Shown here: piece after piece, positions 13,001-25,000 of the stretch | Numbering within the stretch: position 1 is the stretch's first letter | Layout of the letters: every line of letters begins with the position of its first letter | DNA from: Zygaena filipendulae | Lineage: Eukaryota > Arthropoda > Insecta > Lepidoptera > Zygaenidae | Assembly (NCBI GenBank): GCA_907165275.2 | Contig: OU015649.1 | Location: forward strand, 8,896,001 to 8,960,000 | DNA: 64,000 bases | Direction: 5' to 3' | The notes under the pieces: model-generated | What the model was told of the DNA's origin: nothing | Databases searched by the model: none | What the model saw: only the letters and a program-made list of their open reading frames with translations | Position numbers and translations under genes: made by a program

Positions 13001-16000
13001 GAGTGACGGACGTGAATGACAACGCCCCAAAGTTCGAGTTGCCCGACTACCAAGCGCATAACGTCGATGAAGACATCCCTCTTGGCACCAGCATCCTCAA
13101 GGTTAAAGCTATGGATGCTGACTCCGGGAAAAATGCTGAGATTGAGTATTTAGTTTCAGGTAAATAAGAGATCAATATTAAAAACATTAGCACCAAGCAT
13201 TAGGTACCAAAATCATGAAGCGAGACTACTGGCGACATCTGGTCACTTGGATTAAAAGAGAAAATTTTCCTGACACGTACTGTATCGTAGCCGCAGTCTC
13301 TATAAAATTAAAATATAACTTAACGTACATCTTTTTAAAAATATCCAATATAAGAGTAATCCAAACTAACATTTTATCCTAAAATATTTGCAGATGATCA
13401 CTTCAGCGTTGACTCCAACGGCATCATCACTAACAACAAGCAGCTTGACGCGGACAACAACAACGCTTATTACGAGTTTGTGGTGACCGCCAAGGACAAA
13501 GGGGAACCGGCTAAGACTGGAACAGCCACAGTCAGAGTTTATACCAAGAATAAAAACGATGAAGAACCGAAGTTTTCGCAACAAGTCTACACTCCAAACG
13601 TGGATGAAAACGCTGGACCAAATACTCTTGTAACAACTGTTGTAGCTTCAGATAAAGACGGTGATAATGTTAGATTCGGATTCGTCGGCGGAGGAACAAG
13701 TTCTGGTCAATTTGTTATAGAAGAAATAACTGGAGTTATACGACTTCACAACAAAGCAATTTCGTTAGATAGAGATAAATATGAACTGAACGTTACTGCT
13801 ATGGATGATGGGGCATGTTGCGTGAATGGTGACGCTACAATACACACATCCACGGCCGTAGTGGTTGTATTTATAACAGATGTAAATGACAATAAGCCTA
13901 TATTTAAAGATTGTCCGACATATTTTCCAAAAGTTGAGGAAGGTGCCCCTAACGGTAGCCCTGTTATTAAAGTTCACGCTACGGACGAAGATAAAGGAGT
14001 GAACGGTCAAGTAAAGTATTCGATTGTCCAACAACCAAATCAGAAAGGTACAAAATTCACCGTAGATGAAGAAACTGGAGAAGTATCAACAAATAAAGTT
14101 TTCGACAGAGAAGGTGATGATGGAAAATTTGTGTCCGTGACTGTTAAAGCTACAGACCAGGGCGAACCTTCTTTAGAAGGTGTTTGTTCATTTACTGTAG
14201 AAATAACTGATGTAAATGACAATCCACCACTATTCGATAGACAAGTAAGACAAAAGATTTATAAATGTAAATAAGTAAATTAAGATGAGCACAAAATTGC
14301 ATGAACAATCACTAGCCGTAGATTTTTTGCATGAACTTTCGTATCATGTGACGTCGGTTATGTACATTATTATAATCGTACAATCACGTGTATTTCAGAA
14401 ATATGTGGAGAATGTTAAACAAGATGCCAGTATTGGCACTAACATATTGAGAGTTTCTGCATCCGATGAGGATGCAGATAATAACGGCGCTATTGTATAC
14501 ACTTTGAGCGCACCATACAATCCCGCCGATATAGAATACTTTGAAATTCAGCCTGAGTCGGGCTGGATTGTTTTAAAGAAACCTCTCGATGTAAGTATCA
14601 ACTACATTCACTCTACCTCATACACGAGCACATTATGTGAGCTTATGTTTGAAATGACGAATGAATGTGATCAACTTACAAAAAAGTTTGGTGGATGAAT
14701 GCTACCTACAAGCCTTAGGATACAATTGGCACCTAATTTTAGTTTATTTAAATGTAAATAGTTCTAAATTCACAACTGCTGTAAATTGCTGAGAAGAGCG
14801 GTCAATCCTGGCTGTGAGGGGTAGTTTGTCCATCGAACGGCACCGCTGAGCGCTGAGGCAGCTCTGCGGCCGTCGGGGCTTGTTCTTCTTGCAGCACTAT
14901 TAATTTCATTTGCCGCCAGCGCCGGCTCCGCACTAAAACTTCATAAAACATTTATTTCCGCAGCACTATATTATATTATCTTGCATTAACTATATCTTAT
15001 TGAAAAATATATGACTTGTGTAACATATTCGAAAAAAAAAAGACAGGAATAATACTGCTGTATATATTTCACAGTTGATACCCATGTTTAGTTCTAAAAC
15101 ATGTACAGTTTCTGTAAGAGCACTTCTGTATATTACGCACAAATTAGTTTTCGAGTTTATTTATTGTAATTACCCGATTTGATTAATTGATTTGAGAAGC
15201 TTACGCTTTTAAAAATACCTTTCTGTATTATATGTACATGTTTTGTTACTAATCTTCAATCCTGTCCTGAGGAGCGATAACTCGGAGGCGGTTCGATGTC
15301 CGCCTCGTCACTCAATCGTCACTGAGCTACACGACATGCTCATTAGATAATAATCATCAACAGTATTATCATTATAATAATGAAATTTTTTACAGGATGC
15401 CAGTATCATTGTCATAATATAAATATTGTATATTATTAATATTTATCCGTTGATACGAGATGGTCAGATTGCCTGGCCGACAAGGCAGTTTGGCCATCCG
15501 GCCAGTTGTGACATTATTCCTTCTGTGAAAGGGGCAACGTTCTCGAATCCAAATTTTGTACAGTTTAACCGTAACGTCCATCGTTTGTAATATAAACCAT
15601 TTCAATGAGTGTCGTTTCGTTGTAGTCTTTATGAGGTCACTAAAACCTTCTATGACAACCTGACCTTTCCGCCATGTCTTGTATGCAGTGCTGCATGCGT
15701 TTGCCTGCTTTCAGTTACGTTTATTTAAATTATAAATTTAGTTTACTTAGTAAATTATTGTAAAAAGTTAATTATATTATTGTACAGTTTGTCTTTTTCT
15801 TTTATGTACAGACGAAAGTTGTATAATACGGTCAATATATTTTATTAATTTTTCGTTTCTTGCACCATCTAATATTGGCTAAATAAGGAATGTTACTGTA
15901 AGTAAAGGATGGTAACTGAGCATATGAATACAGATGGTTTGAATGAATGTAATAACAAATTCTATATTACATTCTTCTCTTGTTTTGATTTAGCTTCGAG

Positions 16001-19000
16001 GATGTATGTGTGACGAATGCCAGTTTTATATTATGTTATACTTTACAACTTTAGAAACAAATTATAGTTAATTTACAATGTACTCGTAAAAGTGGATGAT
16101 ACTTTAGTTTACTTTTAATTGTTTTAATTATTTGCGATGTGTTTGTATTTGAGTTAAATTATGTTTTATTTGTCCCCGCTGACCTGACCTCTGACCCGTG
16201 TATCTGTAGCGGGACAGGTATCGTCTGCGCGTGCGCGCCTCCGACAGGGGCGACCCGCCATCCTCCGCAGACGTGGACGTTGAATTAGACGTGGTAGACA
16301 GGAACAATAAGCCCCCCATCTGGGACAAGACCACGTATGGCCCCGTTCACATCAAAGAGAATGTCACAGTGGGTACCGTAGTGACCAGTGTGAAAGCAAG
16401 GTTGGTATTAGGCGCAGCAGGCCTTCGGGCCTGCCGCACCTCCACTCCTTAACACTACTAACGACGTGGTTTTGTCTGTTTCCATCGACTCTATCCCCGA
16501 TAGCGAGAAACGTACAAGTTGGAGGCTATGGCTCAAGACAAGGGCTTTCCACCCTTGTCCAGAACCGTGGAGGTCCAGATAGACGTAGTGGATCGCGCTA
16601 ACAATCCCCCCGTGTGGGATCACACGGTGTACGGCCCGATCTACATTCGAGAGAATTTGCCCGTCGGTGCCAAAGTGGTGTCCGTGAAAGCAAGGTGCGT
16701 CTGTTATTGTACGGCACGGGCACCGCACGCAGCCCCGTCACCTGCACGCAGTGTGTGCGCTGCCGTCTGCGAGGCCGGCCCCGCTCCCTCGCCTCTCCAT
16801 CGGCGACTGCGCCAGCCGAACACCAACTAACACCGCATCGGTGCTGATTGTCAACTCCAGCCAAACACCAGCCGGCTCGATTCGGTTCCGATGGAGAGGT
16901 GAACGGGATACGATTCGGTTCTCGCACACAGTGAGTGCCGATTCGCCTACCATTCGGTGAAAGATAAGATGTCATTGTCTGATCCGTGGATAACGAAATG
17001 CATCGCCACAGTCACAAGTTTTTGTCGTGATTCACAGACGTGCATAGAAAGGTGCACTGCTTACATGGAACGGGGATCACTTTACTGTATTGTTGTTTAA
17101 AAATGTCTTCTAGCATTTGTTTCTGTGCTTCCATTACGATGAATGTTGGTGGATATTTTTAGGCAGTGCGTATTATTATTGAAATGCTGTCCGGTACTTC
17201 TCTGCATGTAGGTTGAAAAAGAATTGCATTCAATAATAAAAAAGATATCAATTTACGTGTACTTTAGGGAATAGCAACATTTAAGTGAATAAACATTAAA
17301 ATGTTCATTGTACTGTTAAGCATGTTTCGGGTACACGTCATTTTTTTTGTAGACTTAGTGCATATTTAGATTGATACTGAGATTTTAGTAAATTTAATTT
17401 CTTTTAAAAAGTATATAGGTAACCTAATATCACTCTCTCTAAAGTCCAAATTATGTCAGTTTAAATTCTAAATCATACAGCCGAATGCAGAATCTCCTCC
17501 TTTTTGGAAGTCTGATAAATATTCGAGATCCCGGACATCAAAATACTAAACGTATTTTAAAAATTTAAAAATATCACTTTTGTGTTAAGTAGTTATGAAT
17601 TCAAATAACGTAAGTATGAAACTTTTGCAAATTACATTTGGTATTGTCTACTCTAAAAATATTAGAAAAAATAGCAATTGGCGGCGACGCGACTTAGTGA
17701 CTTGATGAGAAGTCACATTTTTTAATTGCACCCCTTTTGTGCCACGGGCTCATCTACATAAATGTTACTGCATTTTTAGTTCTTTCTTTTAGTGCATCAG
17801 TCACACTGAGTGTTGGTCGCTGGCAAGTCTGGTTCACGTCTCTATTGTCTATCTGTACGTCCTAAACAACACATTTCAAGCTCACATAGGAAATATAAGA
17901 CGAAATCATTGCTAACTCACCTTAACTAACAAAAACTTTATCATAAGTTATTATCATGGACCAATGTTATTATTTACCTGTCTTAAAACATAGATATCCA
18001 AAGGATCTAACAGACCTTCTTATAGCAAACTTCTTAGGTAAATTGGTTGTTAGTGGACATGTTAGAGATTTATTCCCATTAAAATTGAATTTAATTTGTA
18101 GAACGGTTAAACCATTTGTCAAGAAATTGTTAATATTATCTTAATTACATATTATTTCTGGTTCGTGGTATCACCATTCTACATCTTGACTTATCTCGTC
18201 CCTAATAAATTTATGATATGAATATTTAATACTCTACTTTGGGTGTGATTTACGGTATTTTTTAATGATATTTGAGATCAATTCAACCAAGTCCTTTCTT
18301 TTCTTGAACTGGCTAAAATATGCTAAAAGTTTATAAGATACAAAGTTATTCTGAGCTTAATTTACCCAAATTTCAAATTAAAAATAAATGTAGTATCATC
18401 AGTATTATAATAAAATAGTAAGACTATATTATACCTATCGTATTCTTTAAATCGCACCCATTTTGAACCATTTTACATCATTCATGTCCCTTATTTAATT
18501 AAAAGCCATTGTCAATTCATGATTGCAGTAGGTACGAGTAATATTTGTGTCGTCTCGTGAACTGTAGAATGTTCCAGTATTCGATGTTTCTCTTATCAAT
18601 GGATCTCAAAAGAGACGTCTATCTTACTATGTTTATGTATTTTTAGCTCTGGAATCGAGAATAACCCGACGGTGTTCTATCGGCTAATGCCCGGCTCTAC
18701 AGCTCAAACTAATAAATTCCACACATTCTACTTACAACAAAGAGCTGATAATGGATTCACTTGGGCCGATATAAAAGTCAACCATCCATTGGACTACGAA
18801 AGTATCAAGGAATATAATTTGACAATTCGTGTGGAGGTAAATACTTAATTGTTGCTTACTTTTATTCAAAAATTCAAAATTCAAAAGCTATTTATTACTT
18901 AGGATTGGTTACAATCACTTGTAATCGTCAGCAGGTTCTTAGAACTATAAATTAGCGACAGTTCGGAATACGTTCTCTGCTGAGAAGAACTGACAAGAAA

Positions 19001-22000
19001 CTCAGCAGCGCTGTCTTTTAATGATCATACTTATAAACTAGGAAAACAAAAAATAGGAATTGGATAGAGCAATTCATTCCCAAACGTCTGTATCATTTAA
19101 ATAGTCTACTACACTATAATATGCTTTATCTCATAATCTGTGTTTAATAAGTTTCTTGAATTTATTAATTGACAAATTAGTTACATCGTTTGGGAGTTTG
19201 TTGTAAAAGTGTATACATTGTCCTTTAAACGACTTAGAAATTTTATGGAGCCTAGTCTTAGGCACAGCGAGTTTATCTTTATTTCTTAAGTTTAGATTAT
19301 GTAAATCACTGTTTTTCTTAAAGTTGCCTAAATTTTTGTGAACATATAATAAATTCTCGTATATGTACTGAGAATGTACAGTCATTATTTTAAACTCGCT
19401 GAATTTAGTTCTCAGTGAATCTCGAGGGCCTAACTTATAGATTGCGCGAATAGCTCGCTTCTGCAATCGTATTGCAGTTTGGTAAGAAAGAGCTAATCTA
19501 AGCTAAAATGACGCGCCCCTCCACCGGGTGTACGCACATGCACAACCGTTAAAATATCGATATGACACATGTGAATCTAGTCTTGCCATTCGTCCTCAGA
19601 TGCCGCATAGTATCACCGCTATTAAGAGATATTAACAATACATGATCTCCCACATCTAAAACTGCTAATTAAGTAGTGGGGCGCTACATTTTAGATTAGA
19701 CAAGCTTTACTTTAATATAGCCATGGATGTCTGTCAACTGTTATGATAACAATTGGTCAGTTATTTGTATACATCTCGCCTGATGTAATAGTTCTGAATG
19801 CTGTTACACGCCATAATATAATTCTTATCCATTATTTACACCGTAGTCTAGAAAAGTTCAAACTACACATGGATCATAGGAAATAGATAGTAATAATGTT
19901 TGTACTAATGAAACAAAGCCACTTGATTTCAAACTAAGCAGCGCTAGTACTGATTAAATGCTTATATTCTTTTATGTTGTTGTACCATAAATACATACTT
20001 AAGATAAAGACTCCCAGACTCATGATAAACACTTCTAATGCTCATTTCATTAATGTTTACCCTCATGCTGTGATCGCACCCGCGATACCTGGTGCAGCAT
20101 TCAGGGTTACTAACCATTACGCTAACGGTGCTGTCAGAGTTTTTCTTTTCAATGGTGGCCTAGAAGATTTTTTAAACTATACTTCTTTTATTAACGTTGA
20201 GATCAAAATTGTAGGAGACAATTAATGTGTTGCTGAGGTTTGCCATTTACCATCTATTCAAATCTCATGTCCTATCGGCCGTTTTGCCGCTTGGTCTATG
20301 ACTTAATATTTCTCTGGACATCAACAGAACAATGGCGCCCAACAGTTAGCTTCTGAAGCGACGGTATACATAATGCTCGAAGATGTGAATGATGAGATCC
20401 CACTATTTACGGAGCGGGAACAGGAAACCGTGCTGGAGGGGGAGCCGATTGGAACTAAGGTCACGCAGGTCAACGCCATCGACAAAGACGGGACTTTCCC
20501 TAACAATCAGGTAACTATAGTTAATAGTTTTAGGGTAGTGGTCGGCAACTCGTGACTCGCGAGCCCCATGCGGATTGGAAGTCGGTGACAAGTCAAATAG
20601 GCAGTGGTTAGATGGGCTAAGTCAACTGCCGCCACGAGCTCGTGAGCAGAACAACCCAAATGGGCAGACACAAGCGGGCTTGACACCAAATTCAAACCGA
20701 TCAGTGGTAGCACAAACCAAATAATAAGATAACGTGTTTTTTGTCTTTTGGATTAAATCGGTATTTTTTATTTTTATCTTTTTAGTGAAGGGCATTGTTG
20801 TGTTTTTTGAAGTCGGTTTAATTTTCTTTGTTATTTCGCGTTTTGTGCACAACAGCTTGTATAGACACATTGTAGATGGAGATGCTTCTGTGAAACCGTT
20901 ACTAGGTGGCGTTAAAAATTACTTGTCTAACAAGTTCTTACTTTTTGCTTTTCCCTGCGCCATCCCTATGATCTAGTTAGACAACAGATAGCTCCCTCTA
21001 TTGAGAGGAAGCTTAAAAACTAAAAAGATATCGTAGAATATTAGAAAAATTAAAATAGGTAACCTAAATAAATAATATATTTTTCTATGTACTACAAAAA
21101 ATCATCAACACACGCCGTTTTTACACAAACGCACGCGTGTTTTAGGTCCGTATTAATAGTCAGTTCTCAAGTTGACGTACTCACTTGAGATCATCGGTGA
21201 GATGGTGTTCTAATTAATAAACGTTACTTAAGTATAAAACTGGTCATCATCTTGAGTAGACGGTCTCAAGTGAGTACCGCACGTATTAATAGACGAAACT
21301 CCAAACTCAAGATCATCATTTGACGTTTGATAAGTCTGGATCAACTGAGTCAAGTAAAACACGGACTTGAGATCATCTTGAGTTTGTGCTACTATTAACT
21401 TTATTGAATCAAAATGGATTTTGAAATTATTTTGAATAATATTGAGCACTGTGATGTTATTGATCAGTACGAGGATTTATTCTGGACGTATTATTTACCA
21501 AAAACGTACATTAGGGATCCATATTTTCAATTATATTCGAATATTTTTTCAAAATATCCAAAAATATCTTTTTTCTAAGCAATAAATATGTTTTTTCGCC
21601 ATCATATACGTTATTATACGTTATATTCGGAAAAAATTAATTCGGACAAAACGAAAAGTGAAAAACTTTAGAATTTCGCGCGCCAATAGCTATTATTTTT
21701 TAGCTCGCAAGAGCGGGCAGGCAAAGGGACTAAGCCGTATACAGCCTTGTCTATTGCAACGCATTTCCTTTTTATCATATTTGAAGTAAAATTAAATTTT
21801 TATACAGAATTTAATGCAGAATTTAAATATTTTGTTTTAAAAATTTTTTATGACATAATCATTGGTAAAAGTGCAATTTCAATGAAAAAATTGCATTTTG
21901 TGCAGTAGCTGTAACGGAACGAATTCAATCTATTTTGACGTTTGTTGAGTCGGTCTCAAATGAGATGGTGAATGACAATCTCAAATGAAACCGCCCCAAG

Positions 22001-25000
22001 ATAGGTTTATTAATTAGCACATGTTCTCACGTCTTAAGACGGTATCAAGTAGTCATGTTATTGAGCTTGTACTTGAGAACTGACTATTAATACGGACCTT
22101 AGCATCCTGGTGGATAGAGATTTAGAATGAAAATGAAAATATTTTAATTTTTTATCTAATATACAAATATAACAAAATTTGTATCATTCTTTTATCTCAA
22201 AAGATATTTTTATTAAGTAGTGAAAACTATGAAATGATTACAAAATAAGTTAGGTGGTATAATATAGTTCAACAAACAGTAGCGATGCAAAAAAATCACG
22301 TGATCGCATTATTGCAACTCGTAGGCAGACGTTTATACAATGCAACGCTATCCCGAAAAAATGCATTGCAAAAACGGAAATTTTACTTTAAGATATTCTT
22401 ACTATTATATTCCTTATTCAAATTTATTCATGACTTTGCTAAACGGTCTCTAGGTACTGCTTCTGTTACTGGTTTTACCATACTTACTATTTAAGCTTTT
22501 ATTGCAGTTCGAAATCTATAACCGTCTGTGCTTTTATCTCACAATTCTCGAAATTGACTTCATGATGTGGTCGGCCATTTCGTGCAATAGTGGCATTTCA
22601 TGAAATGGTCTGCCATAGTAATATTATGAATATAACCACTAGAGCAGAGGGGTTACTCTTAAAATTAAATTTTGTTAAAAATATACAATGTACAGAATCA
22701 TGGATTCTACTCTCTTATAGATTAATTTGTGCTGTTAGCTGTGAGTAGATGTCAAAAAAGTAAAGTTTGTCAATTAAAAACGTGATCCCATACAACTTTA
22801 CTTTATTGATATCTACTCACAGCACAAGAAACCAATTAATAGGGTACTTGCATGAATTTTTTTTAGCCTAATTTAAAGATATATGGCCTACTTAAATAAA
22901 GCAAGAAAAAGAAAAAAATATATGGATAAATTAATTAAATAGAGCGTTTCAAAGTTCCTACTTTAGACTTTACCGCCGAAACGCGGAATGAAGTCAATAG
23001 TTCAAAATTACGCCTTATTAATCTGTGATAGAAATGTCACTGTCGCATTGACAGGGTTATGTGACACTGACAGACAGATAACTTCAATATCCAAAAGCGT
23101 AATTAAGGTAGAACTGTGTCGAGTCGTTCCCTTCCGTTTCACAAAATTAAAAGTTTAATATTTTGGGAACTATTGAAAATATTTTAGCAAATCTTTCACG
23201 ATAACGCTTTTCCAAGGCTCTATTTTTGAAATATTAAGACAATTTCTTATAATAAATTTCATGCAAGTACCCTATTCTCAATTATTTTATTTAGAAAAAT
23301 CCCCATTCGGAATGGTAAAAACAGACCAAGTAAAGTAAAGTCAGACTCGCACTCGCGCACGAAGGGTTCCGTACTATTCATCTATAAAAATATATCTATA
23401 AAAACGGCAAAAAATCATGGTTGTTGTATGAGATGAGCCCCCTTAAATGAGCACAAACAAGCACTTTTAGAGCATGAGAAGTGAAATAGTTATTGATTAT
23501 TTTCACTTCTCATGCTCTGAAAGTGCTTGTTTGTGCAGGATATAGGCTGCACAAAATCGAATTTTGTGCACAAGTGCATTAACGTATCTACTCATAAATT
23601 ATCGATATAAAGGCAAAGAACCTCGGCTCGGGCTGCTAAAAGTCTCGGATAAAAAGGTTCGTTTTGTGCAATTGTTGTAAAATCTTCTATTGTTATACAT
23701 GAGTGCAAAGTTGCTTTTTAACAGCGTGCTTAACTTTGATGACCGAGCAAGCGAAGGATTCTAAAATTAGAATCCTGAGCGTTAGCGAGGGAATCAAAAG
23801 AGCACAAGGTGAAAATTTTTTGCACTCAAGTGCAACACGTAACTTTTCATCCCCCCGCAGCGAGGAAATGACTGAATGCAAAATAAAACATGCAACAACA
23901 GTTTAAGTGTACTTACTACTATACTACTACTACTATAACTACTGCAACATTATGATAGGTAAGTATTACAGAAAAATATTTATATTATGTATAACAAATA
24001 ATACTTACCTACAACTTTAAGCGGATAAAATCGGCTTTTGCGCTCAGATATCGAATAGAAAAAAATACCATTTCCGAGGTGGGGGGATGAAATAGTACAT
24101 TGTTATCCTAGGGGTAAAAGTCCCTCGATCTATTGGCGCCCTCGCTACGCTCGGGCGCCAAACCCCGTCTCGGGACTAAATAAGTCTTTCTCCCGAGGAT
24201 AACACTGTGCTTTTCATTACGAATGCAAGGAAAGTCAAAATAAAAATAGGAATTAGCTAAAGAAAAAATGAGTGAAGATCGGATAGTCGCTTGACACTTT
24301 CCCACCTATTTCTTTTTCTTTGGCCGGCTAGCTATTCAGCCAGTATTTTTTATTTACATTGTGGCGACTTAAAAAAAATATTTTCTTTAATTATTAAGTA
24401 TTAATTAAAGAAAATAAAAATATATAAATAGGAATTAGCTTAAGAAAAAGTGAGTGAATTTTATTTTAATTAATACCTACTTAAACTTTACGTTATTTCA
24501 ATTTTACATCGCGCTGGCTGTATAGAAAGTTGAAACGTGGTTCAATAGAAATGTGAAAATAGACCTAGTTTTTTTTTAATAATTTGACAGTTGTCAGTTG
24601 AAAGCGATTCTCCCTAGGGCTGAAAAGGGTTACTTTCAACCCGCTTCTCAGGCAACTTCAGACCTACTTTCCGAGTATGAGTAATGAAAAGTATATTTTA
24701 TTTGAATTGAATACTATATCTTCCATGTTTATAATATTAATATGGATTAGAATTAATTGTATTTATGATAGTATAGAATTGCGTATTTATGACTATAGTG
24801 ACGTATGCTAAACAAGCCAAGCTGCTTGTACTAAAAGACCCACTCTTATATGAAACATACTTACTATGTATGTATGTACAAGTATTACGTAACTAATCGT
24901 CGGTACAAGACGGGTAATGAACGCCTACCATATTCTTCAACTAATTGGCCCATAAAGAAGAGACATCCCGCCCTCCGCAACAGCATGAGAAGTGAAAATT

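Larger units (their letters stand above)
18837..20327 (+). other. CadN: CadN intron with LINE relic, TIR element and unexplained ORF
   Basis: 1,491 bp. It holds a minus-strand LINE 3' fragment (about 18870-19495), an abutting small TIR element (about 19504-19698), and a coding-looking ORF of unknown origin (19974-20225). Confidence 0.8.

Noticed and set aside
16408..16975. Overlapping long ORFs on both strands around and after the second alternative exon
   Set aside because: They are a by-product of local GC richness and antisense shadows of CadN exon G-b. None has a motif or splice context.
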